This document shows positions 1 to 9,324 of a stretch of 35,311 nt of DNA, in pieces. Each line of letters starts with the position of its first letter. Position 1 is the first letter of the stretch. The stretch is from NCBI GenBank assembly GCA_003552345.1, contig PULM01000060.1, positions 1-35,311 of the forward strand. The letters are read 5' to 3'. Made by a program: the position numbers and the translations under genes. This DNA comes from Ectothiorhodospiraceae bacterium. GTDB taxonomy: Bacteria > Pseudomonadota > Gammaproteobacteria > Nitrococcales > Halorhodospiraceae. Below the pieces are notes generated by a model that worked only from the letters and a program-made list of their open reading frames with translations, was not told the DNA's origin and made no database searches.

Positions 1-1
1 C

Positions 2-64
2 CTCAAGCGCAAGGATCGGAGCCGCTACCAGGACGTCATCGAGCGTCTCGGCATTCGCAAGTAA
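2..64 (+). CDS. rpsO: 30S ribosomal protein S15, C-terminal end only (5' truncated by window)
   Basis: Frame 2 reads LKRKDRSRYQDVIERLGIRK*, the typical S15 C-terminus, directly upstream of pnp (classic rpsO-pnp synteny). Confidence 0.9.
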   Translation, partial: LKRKDRSRYQDVIERLGIRK

Positions 65-83
65 GCGCAAGGGGTAAAGAACG

Positions 84-2192
84 ATGAGCGAGAGCCAGCT
101 ATCCCTGACCCCGGTCAAGCGCAGCTTCCAGTTCGGTCAGCATCAGGTGACTCTGGAGACCGGGGGTGTGGCCCGTCAGGCCGACGGTGCCGTCCTGGTG
201 GACATGGCGGACACGGTGGTCCTGGTCACCGTGGTCGGTAAGAAGGACCCCTCCGCGGCGCGTGACTTCCTTCCGCTGACGGTCAACTATCAGGAGCGCA
301 CCTACGCGGCGGGACGGATCCCGGGCGGCTTCTTCAAGCGCGAGGGCCGTCCCTCCGAGAAGGAGACCCTGACCTGCCGCCTGATCGACCGGCCGATCCG
401 GCCCCTGTTCCCCGAGGGATTCCGCCAGGAGGTGCAGGTCATCGCCACGGTGCTCTCGCTCAACGACGAGGTCGACGCCGACGTGCCGGCGATGATCGGC
501 ACCTCGGCCGCGTTGGCGCTCTCCGGGATCCCCTTCGAGGGGCCCATCGGCGCCTGCCGGGTCGGGTACCTCGATGGCGAGTTCGTACTCAACCCGACCT
601 TCAGCCAGACGGCCGAGTCGGACCTGGACCTGGTGGTCGCCGGTACCCGCGACGCCGTGCTCATGGTCGAGTCCGAGGCCAACCTGCTGCCCGAGAGCAC
701 CATGCTCGACGCCGTGCTCTACGGTCACGAGCAGATGCAGGTGGCCATCGACACCATCAACGACCTGGCCGCCGAGGCCGGCAAGCCGCGCTGGGACTGG
801 CAGCCGCCGGAGAAGAACGAGACGCTGGACTCCGCCGTGGCCGACCTGGTCGCTTCCGATCTCGAGGCCGCCTACCAGGTCGCCGACAAGCAGGAGCGCA
901 GCGAGCGGGTTGGCGCCCTGCGCGAGAAGGTGCTCGAGGAGCTGGTCGACGAGGAGACGGAAGGGCGCAGCGCCGGGGAGGTCGGTGAGGCGTTCAAGAG
1001 CCTGGAGAAGAAGATCGTGCGCGGCCGCATCCTCGCCGGAAACCCGCGCATCGACGGCCGCGACAACCACACCGTGCGGCCGCTGAACATCCAGGCCGGC
1101 GTGCTGCCGCGCACCCACGGCTCGGCGATCTTCACCCGCGGCGAGACCCAGGCGATCGTGGTCACGACCCTCGGTACCGGCCGCGACGCGCAGGTGATCG
1201 ACGCCCTGGAGGGCGAGCGCCGCGAGCCCTTCATGCTGCACTACAACTTCCCGCCCTACTGCGTGGGCGAGACGGGTTTCATCGGCTCGCCCAAGCGCCG
1301 TGAGATCGGCCACGGCAAGCTGGCCAAGCGCGGCGTCGAGGCGGTGATGCCCTCGGATGAGGAGTTCCCCTACGTCATCCGCGTCGTCTCCGAGGTCACC
1401 GAGTCCAACGGCTCCTCGTCGATGGCCACGGTCTGTGGCACCAGCCTGTCGCTGATGGACGCCGGTGTGCCGCTCAAGGCGCAGGTAGCCGGCATCGCCA
1501 TGGGCCTGATCAAGGAGGGCGACGACTTCGCCGTCCTGACCGACATCCTCGGTGACGAGGATCACCTCGGGGATATGGACTTCAAGGTCGCCGGCAGCGA
1601 GGATGGTGTCACCGCGCTGCAGATGGACATCAAGATCGACGGCATCACCCGGGAAATCATGGAGCGGGCCCTGGAGCAGGCGCGCTCGGGTCGGCTGCAC
1701 ATCCTAGAGCAGATGAACCAGGTCATCGCTCACCCGCGTGAGCAGATGTCCGAGTACGCCCCGCGTCTGCTGACCATGAAGATCGATCCGGAGCGCATCC
1801 GTGACGTCATCGGCAAGGGCGGCGCCACGATCCGCGGGCTGACCGAGGAGACGGGCACCAACATCGACATCAGCGACGAAGGCGTGGTGACCATCGCCTC
1901 TGCCGACAAGGCGGCGGCCGAGGAGGCCAAGAAGCGCATCGAGCTGCTGACCGCCGACGTCGAGGTGGGTCGGATCTACGAGGGCAAGGTCGCCAAGCTG
2001 ATGGACTTCGGCGCCTTCGTGAATATCCTCCCTGGTCGTGATGGCCTGGTGCACATCTCGCAGATCTCCAACAACCGGGTCGAGAACGTCGCCGACGAGC
2101 TCTCCGAGGGCGACTCGGTTCGGGTCAAGGTGCTCGAGGTCGATCGCCAGGGCCGGATCCGGCTGTCGATGAAGGCGGTCGAGGAGGGCTGA
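84..2192 (+). CDS. pnp: Polyribonucleotide nucleotidyltransferase (PNPase)
   Basis: 702 aa ORF with two RNase PH-like halves, KH ([24 protein letters not shown]) and S1 ([34 protein letters not shown]) domains. Confidence 0.98.
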   Translation: MSESQLSLTPVKRSFQFGQHQVTLETGGVARQADGAVLVDMADTVVLVTVVGKKDPSAARDFLPLTVNYQERTYAAGRIPGGFFKREGRPSEKETLTCRLIDRPIRPLFPEGFRQEVQVIATVLSLNDEVDADVPAMIGTSAALALSGIPFEGPIGACRVGYLDGEFVLNPTFSQTAESDLDLVVAGTRDAVLMVESEANLLPESTMLDAVLYGHEQMQVAIDTINDLAAEAGKPRWDWQPPEKNETLDSAVADLVASDLEAAYQVADKQERSERVGALREKVLEELVDEETEGRSAGEVGEAFKSLEKKIVRGRILAGNPRIDGRDNHTVRPLNIQAGVLPRTHGSAIFTRGETQAIVVTTLGTGRDAQVIDALEGERREPFMLHYNFPPYCVGETGFIGSPKRREIGHGKLAKRGVEAVMPSDEEFPYVIRVVSEVTESNGSSSMATVCGTSLSLMDAGVPLKAQVAGIAMGLIKEGDDFAVLTDILGDEDHLGDMDFKVAGSEDGVTALQMDIKIDGITREIMERALEQARSGRLHILEQMNQVIAHPREQMSEYAPRLLTMKIDPERIRDVIGKGGATIRGLTEETGTNIDISDEGVVTIASADKAAAEEAKKRIELLTADVEVGRIYEGKVAKLMDFGAFVNILPGRDGLVHISQISNNRVENVADELSEGDSVRVKVLEVDRQGRIRLSMKAVEEG

Positions 2193-2215
2193 CCTCCCGA
2201 CGGCCACTGCAGCAG

Positions 2216-2244
2216 CGTGGCGCCGGCTTGCGGCCGGCGCCACG
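2216..2244 (+). terminator. Perfect 12-bp hairpin downstream of pnp (terminator-like or 3'-end stabilising; no U-tract)
   Basis: cgtggcgccggc-ttgcg-gccggcgccacg, arms exactly complementary, about 24 nt after the pnp stop. Confidence 0.5.
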
Positions 2245-2289
2245 GCGGCTACCCTGAACCAGGGGGCCAGCGAGTGTCGGGGGGCTGCA

Positions 2290-2940
2290 GTGGTCGAGGC
2301 CAGGCCCAGGGATGGCGAGCACGCCGCGCTGCTCGTCGTCGACGTCCAGCCGGACTTCATGCCCGGCGGCGCACTACCCACCCAGGACGGGGATCAGATC
2401 GTCGATCCCATTGCCCGGTTGCTTGAGCAGGGCGGCACCCGCTACGTGGTGGCCACCCAGGACTGGCACCCACCGGGGCACATCTCCTTCGCATCCAGTC
2501 ATGCCGGATGCTCCCCCTTTGAGGTGATGGAACTGCACGGCGTTGAGCAGGTGCTCTGGCCGGATCACTGCGTCCAGGATACCCCGGGGGCGGCGCTGCA
2601 TTCCGGCATCCCGTGGCGGCACGCCGATTTGATCCTGCGTAAGGCCACCGACCCCTGGGTGGATTCCTATAGCGCTTTTCGGGAGAACTTCGCACCTGGC
2701 GGCTGGCGCCCGTCCACCGGCCTGGCGGGCTATCTGGGCGAGCTTGGCGTCGAGCAGCTCTACGTCTGCGGCCTGGCGCGGGACTACTGCGCGCTGTGGA
2801 GCGCGGAGGACGGGGCCCGGGCCGGTTTCCGGGTGCACTTCCTGTGGGATTTGACTCGGCCGGTGGATGCCAGCAACGACGCCTCGGTGCGCCGGACCCT
2901 GCAGGCTGCCGGGGTGGAGATCGTCACCGGGACGCCTTAG
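2290..2940 (+). CDS. pncA: Nicotinamidase / isochorismatase-family hydrolase
   Basis: GTG start; LLVVDVQPDFMPGGAL, TQDWHPPGHISFAS, WPDHCVQDTPGA, and VCGLARDYCALWSAEDGARAGF (catalytic Cys region) are nicotinamidase hallmarks. Confidence 0.93.
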   Translation: MVEARPRDGEHAALLVVDVQPDFMPGGALPTQDGDQIVDPIARLLEQGGTRYVVATQDWHPPGHISFASSHAGCSPFEVMELHGVEQVLWPDHCVQDTPGAALHSGIPWRHADLILRKATDPWVDSYSAFRENFAPGGWRPSTGLAGYLGELGVEQLYVCGLARDYCALWSAEDGARAGFRVHFLWDLTRPVDASNDASVRRTLQAAGVEIVTGTP

Positions 2941-2944
2941 GCCG

Positions 2945-4240
2945 TTAGGCGAAGAAGCCATGCAGGTGCCAGGCGTAGGGCGGGCGCCGGTCGCGAAAGA
3001 TCCATAGACGGCTGCCAGCGGGTGTGCGGGCCACGTAGTAGTCCCGGGCGATGTCGTCCCCATCCCACCAGCCGCCCTCGATCCGTTCCGGACCGGTCTC
3101 CAGGTGCAGGGGGCCGCCCCAGTGGGGGCCGTGGCCGCCGTCGCGCAGGCGCTGCGGGCGGGGCAGCAGCCAGACCGGCCGCTGTGGCGTGACCGCGGTC
3201 GGCTCCCCGGGATGCTCCAGCGGCAGGCGACGCCACGCCCGCTCCGGCCGGGGATCGGGGTAGGTGGCCAGGCGGTGCACGGCGTCCGCCCCGAGACGGG
3301 CGATGAGCCGCTCGCCGAGGGTGCGGATGGCATCACCGCTGGTACCGGGGTCCTCGAAGAGCTGGCCGCTGTTGCCGTGGTAGGGCAGCAGCTGATCCGC
3401 CTCCAGGCGCACCGCCACCGCCACGTCAGGCAGTGTCTGGCGCTCCAGCCGGTGGCGGGCGATGTGCGTCATGTGCTCGAGATCCCGGGTCGGGCGCAGG
3501 AAACCCAGGGTCAGAACGGTCTCGGGGGTATCGGGATGCTCCAGGACCACGGCGGCCTGCTGGATCCCGGCATCGAGCCCGCGCAACACCCCCACCAGGG
3601 CGCGCAGCAAGCGCTGCAAGGCGAAGTCGGTGGCACGCGTGGCTGCCGTCGGGGCGGGCAGCTCCAGGCGGCCACGGTAGCGCTGCGGCGGCGGAATGCA
3701 GTGTCGGGGCTCGGGGCGTTCGCCCACCGCCTGCTCCAGTCGGCGGACCGGGGCCGTTCCCACGCGCCGACGCAGCCCGCTGCGGGGCATGCGCAGGCAG
3801 TCACCCAGCCGGCTCAGTCCCAGGGCCTCCAGGGCCGCCTGCTGGGCCGAGGTGGGGTCGAGGAGCTGGCACGGCAGGGGCATCAGCGCGCGGCGCAGCG
3901 CCGGCCCTTCGGTCACCTGGACGCCCGGACAGCCCCGGGCCAGTAGGCGGGCGCCCTGAGGGGTGGGGGCCGTGGCCAGGGCCACCGGGCCGTGGCCGAG
4001 GTCGGTCAGGGCTTCGTGGGCGCGGCGCTGGATCTCGGCCAGTCCGCCGAACAGCCGCCGGCTGCCGCCAACCTCAAGGAAGACGGTGTCCGGGGGCTCG
4101 AGGCTTGCCTGATGGGTGAGCTCCAAGCCCCACAGGGCGATCTGCTCGAGGACGTCGCCCGCCGGGGCCGGGCCGGCCCCGGCGGTGGGCGCGGGCAGAT
4201 GGATGGCGAGCCACAGCGGGCCGGTGTGCGGCTCCGGCAT
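2945..4240 (-). CDS. imuB: ImuB, Y-family polymerase-like protein of the SOS mutagenesis cassette
   Basis: 431 aa; LWLAIHLP..., DTVFLEVGGSRRLFGG, long C-terminal region typical of ImuB; directly downstream of imuA. Confidence 0.88.
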   Translation of the reverse strand: MPEPHTGPLWLAIHLPAPTAGAGPAPAGDVLEQIALWGLELTHQASLEPPDTVFLEVGGSRRLFGGLAEIQRRAHEALTDLGHGPVALATAPTPQGARLLARGCPGVQVTEGPALRRALMPLPCQLLDPTSAQQAALEALGLSRLGDCLRMPRSGLRRRVGTAPVRRLEQAVGERPEPRHCIPPPQRYRGRLELPAPTAATRATDFALQRLLRALVGVLRGLDAGIQQAAVVLEHPDTPETVLTLGFLRPTRDLEHMTHIARHRLERQTLPDVAVAVRLEADQLLPYHGNSGQLFEDPGTSGDAIRTLGERLIARLGADAVHRLATYPDPRPERAWRRLPLEHPGEPTAVTPQRPVWLLPRPQRLRDGGHGPHWGGPLHLETGPERIEGGWWDGDDIARDYYVARTPAGSRLWIFRDRRPPYAWHLHGFFA

Positions 4241-4261
4241 GCTCGGGCGGGGCGTGACGCG

Positions 4262-5107
4262 CTAGAGGGGCAGGCGCAGCTGCCCGGCGCTGGCCCGCGA
4301 GCGGGGGGTCTGGCGCCGCGCCCGCCCTGCAGCGGCAGCCACGGCCGGGCGGGGACGGTCGGGGGCCTCTTCCTGGGCGCCTGCCTCGGCCGTTCTGCCG
4401 ATGTGCTCGGCACAGGGGCTCGGATAGCGGGTGGCCCTGGGGGCGGCCGCGCCGGTGCCCGGGGGTGCCGACGCCCCGGGATGGAGCCGCAGCCGGCGTG
4501 GCCGGGCGCCCCGGCACTTGAGCAGGTCGACGCCGAGCGCGGCGTCCGTCTCCATCTCCGCTTCCGGCTGCAGGGCCAGGCGGATGGCCGCCGTGGAGGC
4601 CTGGTGCCGTGCATCGTGTGGGCGAAACAGTGCCGCCCAGCTGCCGCCGGTCTCGGCGGCCAGTTGCAGGCGGCGCAGGGCGGTCCGGTCTGCCTGACGG
4701 GGCCAGCCGACCACGGCGCCGCAGGTTCCGCTGCGCAGCGCCTGCTCCATGGCCCAGAGGTGGTCCTCGTGGGCCCGGGGATGGATGAGCAGGACCCGCG
4801 AGAGATCCACGCCCGCATGGGCCAGCCCCGGGGCATAGGGGATGTACGGGGGGGCGACCAGGGCCAGCCACTGCCGGCGCCGGCTCAGCGCCGCCAGGCT
4901 GGGCAGGATCAGCTGCATCTCGCCGATGGCTGGTTGCTCGTGGAAGATCTCGGTGACGGTGCCCAGCGGCCAGCCACCATCAGGCAGAGCGGCATCCAGT
5001 TCCGGATACCCGGTACCCAGGGCAGGTTGCCGGGCGGTCTCGGACCGGCGCCCGGGGCGCCAGATGCGCGGATCGTTCAGCAGCGGTTGCAGGGCAGCTT
5101 CGCTCAC
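4262..5107 (-). CDS. imuA: ImuA, RecA/SulA-like translesion synthesis accessory protein
   Basis: LGTGYPELDAALPDGGWPLGTVTEIFHEQPAIGEMQLILPSLAAL is the ImuA N-terminal pattern; sits between lexA and imuB. Confidence 0.87.
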   Translation of the reverse strand: MSEAALQPLLNDPRIWRPGRRSETARQPALGTGYPELDAALPDGGWPLGTVTEIFHEQPAIGEMQLILPSLAALSRRRQWLALVAPPYIPYAPGLAHAGVDLSRVLLIHPRAHEDHLWAMEQALRSGTCGAVVGWPRQADRTALRRLQLAAETGGSWAALFRPHDARHQASTAAIRLALQPEAEMETDAALGVDLLKCRGARPRRLRLHPGASAPPGTGAAAPRATRYPSPCAEHIGRTAEAGAQEEAPDRPRPAVAAAAGRARRQTPRSRASAGQLRLPL

Positions 5108-5119
5108 GGTTGCGCCTCC

Positions 5120-5794
5120 TCAGTCGGACGCCGGCTTGCCTTCCGGCCCGCGCGGGTCGAGTGGACTTCGCAGTACGCCCACACCGATGCCCTCAAGCAC
5201 CACATCCTGGCCATCCGCCGCCACCTCGATGACCGGGTAATCCGGATGGGCCGGGATCAGCCGCAGCAGGCCCTGGCGACGCTCCAGGAACTTGACGGTG
5301 ACCTCGTCGTGGAGACGGGCCACCACGATCTGCCCATCCCGCGCCTCGGTGTCCCGGCGCACGGCGAGCAGGTCGCCGTCGAGGATGCCGGCATCGCGCA
5401 TGCTCTCGCCGCGCACACGCAGCAGATAGTCGGCCGGGGGCGAGAACAGGGCGGCATCCACCTGGCAGTGGCGCTCGATGCTCTCCTCGGCGAGCAGCGG
5501 GCTGCCGGCGGCGACCCGGCCAACCACCGGCAGCCCGGCGGCCTCCGGCTCCTCGGCGGTCGGCGAGGGCTCGGGGGCGAAGGCGTCGGTCAGCCGGATG
5601 CCCCGCGAGGCGCCGCGGCGCATCTCAATGGCACCCTTGCGCGCGAGGGCACGCAGGTGGGATTCAGCGGCGTTGGGGGAGCGGAAGCCGAGGCTCTCGC
5701 AGATCTCGGCCCGCGTGGGGGGGTACCCCCGCTCGGCCACGGAACGGCGGATGAGCTCAAGGATCTCGCGTTGACGGGCTGTAAGGGTATCCAT
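5120..5794 (-). CDS. lexA: LexA SOS repressor
   Basis: [57 protein letters not shown] w[12 protein letters not shown] cleavage/dimer region, [20 protein letters not shown] (Ser) and [19 protein letters not shown] (Lys). The ATG at 5794 is preferred over the longer track ORF (to 5971). Confidence 0.95.
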   Translation of the reverse strand: MDTLTARQREILELIRRSVAERGYPPTRAEICESLGFRSPNAAESHLRALARKGAIEMRRGASRGIRLTDAFAPEPSPTAEEPEAAGLPVVGRVAAGSPLLAEESIERHCQVDAALFSPPADYLLRVRGESMRDAGILDGDLLAVRRDTEARDGQIVVARLHDEVTVKFLERRQGLLRLIPAHPDYPVIEVAADGQDVVLEGIGVGVLRSPLDPRGPEGKPASD

Positions 5795-5796
5795 GG

Positions 5797-5812
5797 GTAG
5801 TACTATATACAG
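5797..5812 (-). promoter_or_regulatory. Candidate imperfect LexA/SOS operator overlapping the lexA translation start region
   Basis: Minus strand CTGTATATAGTACTAC: a good CTGTATAT half-site as in gammaproteobacterial SOS boxes, but a degenerate second half. Confidence 0.35.
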
Positions 5813-5962
5813 GACTGGCCTTATGTACAACCCATTCGGCGCGTCGCCGTGGTGCGGGGGTCGAAGGCGCCGCGTACAGGGGTGGTCCCTTGCCACAGCC
5901 CCGCTGCCGTCTGACACTCTCTCTGCTGAGCCCTCAACCCAGAACCCTGACCCCCGAGGCCC

Positions 5963-8173
5963 ATGGTCCAATCCGCCCTAGCCGACATCGACGACGTCAC
6001 CACCCTGGAGCCGGCGGCCTGGCTGCACCGCCTGCCGGTGTCGCTCAGTGACGCCGACCGCGAGCTCCTCGAGCGCGCCTGGGCCCGGGCCCAGGCCGGC
6101 TACGGGGAGGGGCTGCGCGACTCCGGCGAGCCGTACTTCGCCCACGCCGTCTACACCGCGACCATCCTCGCCGAGCTGGGTCTGGATGCCCCGACCCTGG
6201 CAGCGGCGCTGATCCACGATCTGCCCGGGTTGCAGGAGGGCGCCCTCGACGGTCTGCGCAAGCACCTGGGTCGGGATATCGCCGACCTCGCCCAGGGCGT
6301 GTGCCGCATGCACGGCATCGGGCGCTTCCGCGACGCCGCCGAACTCGAGGCGGCCGTTCAGGGCGAGCGGGTGGAGGGACTGCGCAAGATGTTGCTGGCC
6401 ATGGCCCGCGACGTCCGCGTGGTCTTCATCGCCCTGGCCGAGCGGCTCCACGATCTGCGCAGCTGCCGCGGACTCGCCGACGAGGCGCGTCTGCGCCTGG
6501 CCCGGGAGACGCGAGATATCTATGCGCCCCTGGCCAACCGGCGGGGGATCTGGCAGCTCAAGTGGGAGCTCGAGGATCTGGCCTTCCGCCACCTGGAGCC
6601 GGAGGCCTATATGGACCTGGCCAAGCGTCTGGCCGAGCGCCGGCGCGATCGCGAGGCCTACATCGAGCAGGTGTGCAGCCAGCTGCAGGCGGCCATGGAC
6701 GAGGCGGGGCTGAAGGCCGAGGTCTACGGAAGGCCCAAGCACATTTTCAGTATCTACCGAAAGATGCAGCGCAAAGGGCTGCGCTTCGATGACCTCTACG
6801 ACCTGCGCGCCGTGCGCATCCTGGTCGATGACGAGCGCACCTGCTACGCCGCCCTGGGGATCGTCCACGGCCTGTGGACGCCGATCCCGCGGGAGTTCGA
6901 CGACTACATCGCCACCCCCAAGGAGAACAACTACCGCTCCCTGCACACCGCCGTGGCCGGGCCCGAGGGCAAGGCGGTGGAGGTGCAGATCCGCACCCAC
7001 GAGATGCACGCCGAGGCGGAGCTGGGGATCGCCGCCCACTGGCGCTACAAGGAGGGCGGTCAGCAGGACGCCGAGTTCGAGGAGAAGATCGCCTGGCTGC
7101 GCCAGCTGCTCGAGTGGGGGCGTGAGGACGACGACGAGGAGGGCGATTTTGTCGACCGGGTCCGCGCCGAGGTCTTCGCCGACCGGGTCTACGCCCTGAC
7201 CCCGGGGGGTGATGTGATCGCCCTGCCGCGCGGGGCAACGGCGCTCGATTTCGCCTATCACATCCACACCGGCCTCGGGCATCGTTGCCGCGGGGCGAAG
7301 ATCAACAACCGGATCGTGCCGCTGACCCGGCCGCTGGAGAACGGCGACCGGGTCGAGATCCTCACCAGCCGCGAGGAGCGGCCCAGCCGCGACTGGATCA
7401 ATCCGGAACTCGGCTATCTCTACACCAACCGGGCCCGCACCAAGGTGCGGACCTGGTTCCGCCAGCGCGAGCACGACAAGAACGTCGCCGCCGGGCGCCA
7501 GGCCCTGGACAAGGAGCTGCGCCGGCTGGGCCTGGAGGATGTGGGGACCGACGAGGTGGTCCGGCGCAGCCGCTACAGCCGGGCGGACCTCTTCCTCGCC
7601 GCCCTGGGCCGGGGGGAGGTGACGCCGGGGCAGATCGCCGCGCTGCTGCGCGACCGCCTGTTGCCCCAGCAGCCGGCGCCCGCTCCGGCACCCGAACGTG
7701 CCCGCACCGCCGAGAAGCCGGGCGGCGACGATGACATCACCGTGGAGGGGGTGGGCAACCTGCTCACCCGCATGGCCCGCTGCTGCACCCCGGCCCCCGG
7801 GGATGCGATTGTCGGCTTCATCCCCCGGGGCTCGGGGGTGACGGTCCACCGTCAGGACTGCCGCAACGTGGAGCAGCTGCGCGAGCGCGAGCCGGAGCGT
7901 CTGCTCGACGTCAACTGGCGGACCGAGCCGGCCGGCCGCTATCCGGTGCGCATCCACGTGCGCACCAGCGTGCTCGACGGGCCGCTGAGCGAGGTCACCC
8001 GCCTCTGTGGCCACGAAGGGGTGCGCCTGGACGGGGTGCAGACCCACGCCGAGCCGGCAGACGCCTACCGCATCGACATCGACGTGCAGGTCAGCGACGT
8101 CCAGCAGCTCTCGCGGCTGATGGCCAAGCTGGCGGCCAGCGAGCGCGTGGAGCGCGTGTGGCGCGGTACATAA
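5963..8173 (+). CDS. relA: RelA-type (p)ppGpp synthetase (HD-like, synthetase, TGS and ACT-like regions)
   Basis: [53 protein letters not shown] (EXDD motif), [62 protein letters not shown]. Confidence 0.95.
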   Translation: MVQSALADIDDVTTLEPAAWLHRLPVSLSDADRELLERAWARAQAGYGEGLRDSGEPYFAHAVYTATILAELGLDAPTLAAALIHDLPGLQEGALDGLRKHLGRDIADLAQGVCRMHGIGRFRDAAELEAAVQGERVEGLRKMLLAMARDVRVVFIALAERLHDLRSCRGLADEARLRLARETRDIYAPLANRRGIWQLKWELEDLAFRHLEPEAYMDLAKRLAERRRDREAYIEQVCSQLQAAMDEAGLKAEVYGRPKHIFSIYRKMQRKGLRFDDLYDLRAVRILVDDERTCYAALGIVHGLWTPIPREFDDYIATPKENNYRSLHTAVAGPEGKAVEVQIRTHEMHAEAELGIAAHWRYKEGGQQDAEFEEKIAWLRQLLEWGREDDDEEGDFVDRVRAEVFADRVYALTPGGDVIALPRGATALDFAYHIHTGLGHRCRGAKINNRIVPLTRPLENGDRVEILTSREERPSRDWINPELGYLYTNRARTKVRTWFRQREHDKNVAAGRQALDKELRRLGLEDVGTDEVVRRSRYSRADLFLAALGRGEVTPGQIAALLRDRLLPQQPAPAPAPERARTAEKPGGDDDITVEGVGNLLTRMARCCTPAPGDAIVGFIPRGSGVTVHRQDCRNVEQLREREPERLLDVNWRTEPAGRYPVRIHVRTSVLDGPLSEVTRLCGHEGVRLDGVQTHAEPADAYRIDIDVQVSDVQQLSRLMAKLAASERVERVWRGT

Positions 8174-8223
8174 CGGGGCGCTAATATTACACGGGCCATC
8201 GAAAGGCCCTGCCAGGAGTCACC

Positions 8224-9324
8224 ATGCGCCCCGCTTATCAGATCCTCTTCGCCACCCTGCTGATCGCCGGGGTGGCCTCCGGCGGTTATTGGCTGACCCG
8301 GGGTGAGCCAGCCCCGGCGGGGGGTCCCCCGTCGGGGCGCGAGGTAGTGGTCGAGGCCGCCGATGCCGAACGGACGACGATCCGCGATACCTTCCGCGCC
8401 ACCGGCACCACCCGTGCCCGCGAGGCCGTGGACGTGGTCACCGAGGCGGCGGGCCGCATCACCGCCATCGGCTTCACCGAGGGGACGGCGGTGGAGGCCG
8501 GGCAGCTGCTGCTCGAACTCGACGCCGAGCGCGAACGGGCAGTGCTGGAGGAGGCCCGGGCCGAGTTGCAGGACCTGCAGGCGCAGCTGCGCCGCACGAG
8601 GGCCCTGCGCGAGAGCGGGGATGCCACCGAGCAGGACCTGGACACCCTGGTGGCCAGTGTGGCCGTGGCCGGGGCCCGCGTCCGCGTGGCCGAGGCGCAG
8701 CTGCGCGAGCGCCGCATCCACGCCCCGTTCGCCGGGGTGACCGGCATGCGCCAGATCAGCCCGGGTGCCTACGTCGATCCGCAGACCGTGATCACCACCC
8801 TCGATGACACCGAGACCCTGCGGGTCGGCTTCACCGTCCCCGAGCGGCTGCTCGGGCAGCTTGCGCCCGGGCTGCCGGTGACCGCCACCAGCGCCGGCTT
8901 CGCCGATCGCACCTTCTCCGGGGAGCTGCGCCGGATCGACAGCCGTGTCGACCCGGTCACCCGCACCCTGCGCCTGGAGTCGGAGATCGACAACCCGGAT
9001 GGCCGGCTCAAGCCGGGCATGTTCCTGCAGGTGGAGTTGGAGCTCGACCAGCGCGAGTCCATCGTCATCCCCGAGGAGGCGCTGATCCTCGAGGGCCGGG
9101 CGCGTTACGTCTACCGCCTCGACGATGGCGTGGCCCACCGGGTGGCGGTGCAGACCGGCCAGCGCCGCGACGGCTGGGTGGAGATCGTCGCCGGCCTGCA
9201 GGCCGCTGACCGGGTGGTGGCCCTCGGCCACCAGCGTCTGAGCGACGGCGCCCGGGTGCGGGTGCGCAACCCGTCGGCCGACGCCGCAGCAACCGGTGAC
9301 GGCCTGGCCGAGGCCGCCCGTTGA
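8224..9324 (+). CDS. RND efflux periplasmic adaptor (membrane fusion) protein
   Basis: N-terminal signal/anchor, REAVDVVTEAAGRITAIGFTEGTAVEAGQLLLELD lipoyl-like domain, RIHAPFAGVTGMRQISPGAYV; overlaps the RND permease. Confidence 0.93.
   Translation: MRPAYQILFATLLIAGVASGGYWLTRGEPAPAGGPPSGREVVVEAADAERTTIRDTFRATGTTRAREAVDVVTEAAGRITAIGFTEGTAVEAGQLLLELDAERERAVLEEARAELQDLQAQLRRTRALRESGDATEQDLDTLVASVAVAGARVRVAEAQLRERRIHAPFAGVTGMRQISPGAYVDPQTVITTLDDTETLRVGFTVPERLLGQLAPGLPVTATSAGFADRTFSGELRRIDSRVDPVTRTLRLESEIDNPDGRLKPGMFLQVELELDQRESIVIPEEALILEGRARYVYRLDDGVAHRVAVQTGQRRDGWVEIVAGLQAADRVVALGHQRLSDGARVRVRNPSADAAATGDGLAEAAR

Noticed and set aside
99-1700. 533-aa minus-strand ORF opposite pnp
   Set aside because: Antisense to clear PNPase; composition typical of GC-driven spurious ORFs.
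2374-3336. 320-aa minus-strand ORF spanning the pncA/imuB convergence
   Set aside because: Overlaps two well-supported genes in other frames; no domain features.
3992-5800. 602-aa plus-strand ORF opposite imuB/imuA/lexA
   Set aside because: Gly/Arg/Gln-rich with no domain signal; opposite three recognisable genes.
5978-8047. 689-aa minus-strand ORF opposite relA
   Set aside because: Antisense to clear RelA with no recognisable motifs.
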